Notes under the pieces: generated by a model
Databases searched by the model: none
What the model was told of the DNA's origin: nothing
The model's input: only the letters and a program-made list of their open reading frames with translations
In this document: in pieces, positions 60,100 through 64,000 of the stretch
How the letters are laid out: each line of letters starts with the position of its first letter
How positions within the stretch are numbered: position 1 is the stretch's first letter
Source: Marispirochaeta sp964554875
GTDB lineage: Bacteria; Spirochaetota; Spirochaetia; JC444; Marispirochaetaceae
DNA: 64,000 nt
Direction: 5' to 3'
Assembly (NCBI GenBank): GCA_964554875.1
Contig: CAZKQJ010000014.1
Location: 28,056 to 92,055 of the forward strand
Made by a program: the position numbers and the translations under genes

Positions 60100-61281
60100 A
60101 TGATTTCTACCTACCTGGACTGGGCTGCCACCGCCCCACCCGATCCTGAAGCCCTGGATTACGGGCACACGGTGGCCCTTGAATACTTCGGAAACCCCTC
60201 TTCCCTGCACTCTTACGGCAAAAAGGCCGCTGAACTCCTCGCTGAATCCCGGAAGAGAATCGCGGAACTGCTGAACTGCAGACCGGAGCAGATCTATTTT
60301 ACCTCAGGAGGAAGCGAGTCGAACTCCATCGTTTTTTCCCAACTCCTGTTAGGCGTAAGAAAGGGATCGATTCTGATCGGCGCCACGGAACACCCCTCGG
60401 TCTGGGAAACAGCCAGAGCCTGTGCCGAACTCGGCTATCCGGTACACGAGGCAAAACCGGAAAAGGACGGTCGCATCAGTCCGGATGCGGCCCTGCAGGC
60501 TTTTAGCTCTGAAACCGAGCTTGTAAGCATAATGCTCCTTAACAATGAGACCGGAATTGTCCAGGACGTAAAAAGCATTGCCGCAGCCTTACGGGATGCC
60601 CGCGGAGGGAAAAAACCGCCCCATATTCATACCGACGCCGTTCAGGCCCTGGGAAAAGAGAAGATCGATCTTGAAGATCTGAGGGTGGATTCGGCCTCGT
60701 TTTCCGGCCATAAAATTGGCGCCCCCAGGGGCATCGGTATACTTTACCTGAGGCGCCCCCTTCAGGGACTTTTTAAAGGTGGCGGACAGGAGAAAGGCGT
60801 CCGCCCCGGGACGGAGAACCTTCCCGGAATAACGGCCCTTGCCAGGGTTATGGAAAAGCGCCTTCCCTTAATAGAGGAACATCGGGAACAGGCCCGCAGA
60901 CAAAAAGCCCGTCTTATGGAGGGGCTTTCAGAAATACCAGGAGTACTTTTTATTCCTGAACAGGCTGCGGGCAGAGATTCGCATATATCGCCTTTTATAT
61001 TGAAGTGCTCCTTTCCTCCCGTACCGGGAGAGGTGCTGCAGCGGATCTTGAGCGACCGCGGCTACGCCGTATCCACCGGATCGGCCTGTTCCAGCAGCGC
61101 GGACAGGGGACGGAAAAAAGAGAAGATCAACCGGGTATTGAAAGTCCTTGGAGTCAGCCCGCAGGCTGCCGAATCCTCGATTCGGATTTCCCTGGGTCCA
61201 GCGACACGGGATGAAGAAATCGAAGCCTTTGTAGAAACAGCCACAAGGGAAATCGGAACCATCAAGGAGCAGCTGGGATGA
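60100..61281 (+). CDS. Cysteine desulfurase (IscS/NifS family)
   Basis: This is a 393-residue PLP enzyme that removes sulfur from cysteine as a persulfide. The PLP lysine is in FSGHKIGAPRG, and the catalytic Cys is in STGSACSSSAD. It overlaps thiI by 4 bases (ATGA), as with the NifZ-ThiI pair in B. subtilis, so it is a dedicated sulfur donor for tRNA thiolation. There is no scaffold (IscU/NifU) gene next to it. Confidence 0.95.
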   Translation: MISTYLDWAATAPPDPEALDYGHTVALEYFGNPSSLHSYGKKAAELLAESRKRIAELLNCRPEQIYFTSGGSESNSIVFSQLLLGVRKGSILIGATEHPSVWETARACAELGYPVHEAKPEKDGRISPDAALQAFSSETELVSIMLLNNETGIVQDVKSIAAALRDARGGKKPPHIHTDAVQALGKEKIDLEDLRVDSASFSGHKIGAPRGIGILYLRRPLQGLFKGGGQEKGVRPGTENLPGITALARVMEKRLPLIEEHREQARRQKARLMEGLSEIPGVLFIPEQAAGRDSHISPFILKCSFPPVPGEVLQRILSDRGYAVSTGSACSSSADRGRKKEKINRVLKVLGVSPQAAESSIRISLGPATRDEEIEAFVETATREIGTIKEQLG

Positions 61282-62477
61282 ACAGGGAGCTAACTGCCCA
61301 CTACCTGATCAGGGTTGGAGAAATCGGACTCAAGGGCAACAACCGCAGGATGTTCGAACAGCAGCTCAAGGAGAATATAAAGCGCCGCCTTAAAGGACTT
61401 GAAGCACGGGTTACCGGCGGACGGGGACGCTTTTTTCTGGAACTCTTTTCCGGCAATCCGGCTGTTGCAGAGGAGGTACTTGCTTCGACCTTCGGCATCG
61501 TCGCCTTTGCCCGGGTTCGGGTCAGCGATAAGGATATGGAAGCAATCGCCGCCACGGCAGCAGAGCTCTTACAGAAAGAAGTAAGGGCTGCGGCCTCGGG
61601 AACACTCAGCTTCAAGATAAACGCCAAACGGACGGATAAGAGTTTTCTGCTGAACTCCTACCAGATTGCTGTGGAGCTCGGAGACAGGCTTACCCGGGAG
61701 ATACCCGGATTGACGGTGGACGTGAAGACTCCGGACATTCCCCTCCAGGTCGAGGTCCGGGACAAGGTGTACATCTGGGGGCCCCAGTCGACTGGCCCCG
61801 GCGGTCTTCCTGTAGGTTGCGCCGGCAAGGGAATACTGCTCCTTTCCGGAGGAATCGACTCACCGGTGGCGGGCTGGATGATGGCCAAGCGGGGATTAAA
61901 GCTGGATGCGGTGTATTTTCACGCCTACCCCTACACCTCCGATGAAGCCAAGGAAAAGGTGGTGCAGCTGGCCCGTATCCTGGCGCCCTGGAACGGGGGA
62001 ATGAACCTGTTCGTGGTACCCTTCACGAAAACCCAGCTGAAAATCAAGGAGAATGTCCCCAAGGAGGCGGTTACCCTGATAATGCGGGCAGGAATGATGC
62101 AGGTGGCCCACATGGCAGCGGAAGAGCGGGGAGCCGGCGCCCTTGTAAGCGGTGAAGCCCTGAGCCAGGTTGCCAGCCAGACGGCAGGCAGCATGCGCTT
62201 TACCGGAAGCGTAACGGATTACCCCGTGTTCCGGCCCCTTATCGGCATGGACAAGGAAGAGATTATCCGGACGGCAGAAAGAATCAGGACCTATGAGACT
62301 TCAATACTGCCCTACGAGGACTGCTGTACGATATTCTCGCCGAAACACCCCCTGACATCGCCAAATTTCAGCAAAATCCAGGGGATATACCGGCAGGCCG
62401 GTCTTGAGAAAGAACTGACCGAAGCGTATGAGAAGAGTGAGCGGATTTACATTCCGCCGTACCCGGAGACCGAATAG
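61278..62477 (+). CDS. thiI: tRNA 4-thiouridine synthase ThiI (no rhodanese domain)
   Basis: This 399-residue enzyme makes 4-thiouridine at tRNA position 8, and may supply sulfur for thiamine. THUMP domain (about 60-165) is followed by the PP-loop LLLSGGIDSPVAGWMM. The C-terminal rhodanese domain of E. coli ThiI is absent, as in many bacteria; the DCCTIFSP segment is typical of such short forms. The preceding desulfurase likely provides the persulfide. Confidence 0.95.
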   Translation: MNRELTAHYLIRVGEIGLKGNNRRMFEQQLKENIKRRLKGLEARVTGGRGRFFLELFSGNPAVAEEVLASTFGIVAFARVRVSDKDMEAIAATAAELLQKEVRAAASGTLSFKINAKRTDKSFLLNSYQIAVELGDRLTREIPGLTVDVKTPDIPLQVEVRDKVYIWGPQSTGPGGLPVGCAGKGILLLSGGIDSPVAGWMMAKRGLKLDAVYFHAYPYTSDEAKEKVVQLARILAPWNGGMNLFVVPFTKTQLKIKENVPKEAVTLIMRAGMMQVAHMAAEERGAGALVSGEALSQVASQTAGSMRFTGSVTDYPVFRPLIGMDKEEIIRTAERIRTYETSILPYEDCCTIFSPKHPLTSPNFSKIQGIYRQAGLEKELTEAYEKSERIYIPPYPETE

Positions 62478-62493
62478 AAGGAAGTAAAAGGGT

Positions 62494-62527
62494 AAAAAAA
62501 AAAGCGCCCGATGCTGAATCAGGCGCT
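62494..62527 (-). terminator. Terminator of the FmdB-type gene overlapping its stop
   Basis: On the minus strand AGCGCC (62527-62522) pairs with GGCGCT (62508-62503), with additional GAT/ATC pairing in the loop, followed by a run of ten T. The stop codon of the FmdB-type gene (62521-62519) lies in the loop. Confidence 0.85.
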
Positions 62528-62821
62528 CTCCTTGCTGTTACCGCTTTTTTTATCCCCGGCGGTGCTTCCGGCCGAGGAAGTATCGGAAGACTTAGAGTCC
62601 CCGCCGACGGAAGAGGACTTTTTAGCCCCGCCGCCGGAGCCCGAGCGGTTATCGGTAACGTAGAAACCGCTCCCCTTGAAGATTATGCCCATGCCGCCGC
62701 CGATAAGGCGTTTTACCTCTTTGCCGCACTTTGGACATTCCTTGAGGGGGTCGTCGGACATGCTCTGAAAATACTCAAACACGTGTCCGCAGGACTGGCA
62801 CTCATAATCGTAGGTTGGCAT
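62519..62821 (-). CDS. FmdB-family zinc ribbon protein
   Basis: This 100-residue protein starts at the second ATG (62821), preceded by GAGGAAG; an upstream ATG is 4 codons earlier. Two CxxC pairs (CQSC, CPKC) form a zinc ribbon, with the GGGMGIIFKGSGFYVTD segment typical of FmdB. The rest is Ser/Gly/Lys-rich and disordered. FmdB proteins are thought to regulate transcription or assist translation; no partner is clear. Confidence 0.88.
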   Translation of the reverse strand: MPTYDYECQSCGHVFEYFQSMSDDPLKECPKCGKEVKRLIGGGMGIIFKGSGFYVTDNRSGSGGGAKKSSSVGGDSKSSDTSSAGSTAGDKKSGNSKESA

Positions 62822-62939
62822 CTTCTTCCTCATTACCTTGAAATGGCTTGTATGGGGGAAGATAGTATACTAAATCAGGATTGTAGGCAACTAGGCCAAA
62901 GCGTTCTCCGGCTTATAAATGGCGCGCACATTCTTCTTT

Positions 62940-64000
62940 TCACTGAAGCCATTCGCCTGCCTTTGCCGCCAGAACCCATAATGCCTTGCCAAGCAATAAA
63001 CACCCAGCTTCGCTTATATGACTCCCTGCATAACCATCAATTCCTGCTGGAGCCAGATCCGGATCGCCTACAGGAAAGGCACGACCATCCCAGCTAGAAA
63101 TATACTGCACACCATTATCCCAGGAGAGTATATCAGCATAGTCAAAAAGGATTCCACCGTTTGTCCGCACATGTTCTCGAATAGCTTCATGCTTGAGCCA
63201 GCGTTGATACCCCTTTTCGGTATCTTTCTCCTTATCCACTGGTCCTGTTGTAAAAATGGTAATCGTATTTTCCAGGCCCAGGCTGTTATATAAATCCACC
63301 GCATCGAGATAGGTCTGCAGATTAACGCTGTTCCCTGTTATACTCGTATCATCATCATCTATACCCCATGGGCGATCGCCTTCCGGTCCGGCGACAGAGC
63401 TTCCGGCCCAGCTGACATCATAGACAGGATCTTTATCTGCAGTAAGATTATTATCTGTCATGTCCCAACACCATCCTAAACCGAATAATACTGTACCGGA
63501 AAATTTACTATCGATATATTCAAGTCCGGCGACAATCTCACTTCTGGCAGCAGCATTGGTAAAGAAGTCCTCTTCCCCCATTGTATCTATCCAATCTGAT
63601 CCATTGTAATAATAGCGTTCAAAGCGAATATATTCATCCGAGTAATCTTCAGCACGACCAGCTACTGTAACCTCTACGGAATATGCTGGATCTTGGTCTT
63701 CTATTAATTGGAGGCCAGACCAATAGGCTTTAACATGCGACTCTCCGGCAATTATCATCAAAACTTTTTTTGCTTCGGCGATTTGCGACGGAGTAAGAAG
63801 ATCAAATTCCGCAATTGACTCATGGTCGATGATCAGACAGGAAGGATTTATCCTTGAATAATTAACAAGTAGTTCATTCGAATACTCTGAGTTACCGACG
63901 CTGTTTGTCGCAAAGACCCGGTATTCGAAGCTGTGCTCCTCATATAGATCAAAATCCGTGTCGCTGTAGCTTTCCGTATTCGCAGCAAGTCCCACGGCTA
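62940..64000 (-). CDS. Partial exported-type protein, FN3 fragment plus SGNH-like domain
   Basis: About 353 residues are visible and the 5' end runs off the window. The first 45 residues look like the C-terminal half of a fibronectin type III domain (SYSDTDFDLYEEHSFEYRVF, then SEYSN). The remaining part resembles an SGNH/GDSL-type hydrolase: a strand ending in GESH (KVLMIIAGESHVKAY) is a candidate Ser block, and GSHISEAGCLLLGKALW the C-terminal His block, though the Asp usually three residues before that His is Ala. It is distinctly lower in GC than the rest of the window, so recent acquisition is plausible. Its function (ester or glycan hydrolysis) is tentative. Confidence 0.6.
   Translation of the reverse strand, partial: AVGLAANTESYSDTDFDLYEEHSFEYRVFATNSVGNSEYSNELLVNYSRINPSCLIIDHESIAEFDLLTPSQIAEAKKVLMIIAGESHVKAYWSGLQLIEDQDPAYSVEVTVAGRAEDYSDEYIRFERYYYNGSDWIDTMGEEDFFTNAAARSEIVAGLEYIDSKFSGTVLFGLGWCWDMTDNNLTADKDPVYDVSWAGSSVAGPEGDRPWGIDDDDTSITGNSVNLQTYLDAVDLYNSLGLENTITIFTTGPVDKEKDTEKGYQRWLKHEAIREHVRTNGGILFDYADILSWDNGVQYISSWDGRAFPVGDPDLAPAGIDGYAGSHISEAGCLLLGKALWVLAAKAGEWLQ

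Overview
This is bacterial chromosomal DNA, roughly 55-57% GC by eye and almost fully coding, with long operons whose genes overlap by 1-4 bases (ATGA/GTGA junctions) and frequent GTG/TTG starts. The gene content suggests a free-living, anaerobic or facultative spirochaete. The reasons are the long (about 500-residue) GlyA, two tandem DUF115/Maf-type proteins, PEGA-domain and Asp/Glu-rich envelope-type proteins, an Rnf complex, and LolCDE together with McsA/McsB/ClpC. The phylum assignment is inference from gene content; no rRNA or other decisive marker lies in the window.

Layout. 1-7.5 kb (+): the 3' part of lon, a VanY-like lipoprotein, a U32 peptidase-family protein, a multi-PAS hybrid histidine kinase and an HD-GYP response regulator. 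7.5-10.5 kb (+): iron-dependent alcohol dehydrogenase, a small HWE-type kinase and an AEC permease. 10.6-16.9 kb (-): glyA-ilvD behind a ZTP riboswitch, a HATPase/cyclic-nucleotide-domain regulator, an unknown protein and an FtsB-like divisome protein. 17.0-23.5 kb (+): an operon of one extremely acidic protein, one unknown protein and two DUF115/Maf proteins. 23.5-26.3 kb: a MEMO1-family protein, a degenerate GGDEF membrane protein and RNase Z. 26.4-39.5 kb (-): DEDDh exonuclease, clpC-mcsB-mcsA, lolCDE, a repeat protein, ftsY, a PEGA protein, a CheY-like regulator, prfB with a programmed frameshift, and a Cas2-fold protein. 39.6-44.0 kb: an FN3-like exported protein, an insertion sequence with 18-bp inverted repeats, and a GH57-family protein. 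44-49.2 kb (-): rnfCDGEAB. 49.2-54.6 kb: two membrane proteins, a P-loop/Asp23-like protein, an exported TPR protein and pcnB. 54.8-62.8 kb: hisS, a DEAH helicase, arsR-aroB (-), a cysteine desulfurase with thiI, and an FmdB-type protein (-). The last 1.1 kb is a lower-GC, partial FN3/SGNH-like gene.

The main points for follow-up are: the ZTP riboswitch upstream of glyA; an McsB whose catalytic Glu, Cys and substrate-loop residues all appear substituted beside normal-looking McsA and ClpC; a GH57 protein that lacks both catalytic acids; a LOV-like PAS domain with the photoactive Cys replaced by Leu; a set of promoters whose -10 box sits 6-8 bases before the start codon, suggesting leaderless mRNAs; a UUCG terminator buried inside the convergent pcnB gene; an orphan Cas2-fold gene beside prfB; and the acidic-protein/double-DUF115 operon, which also carries an 11-A tract.
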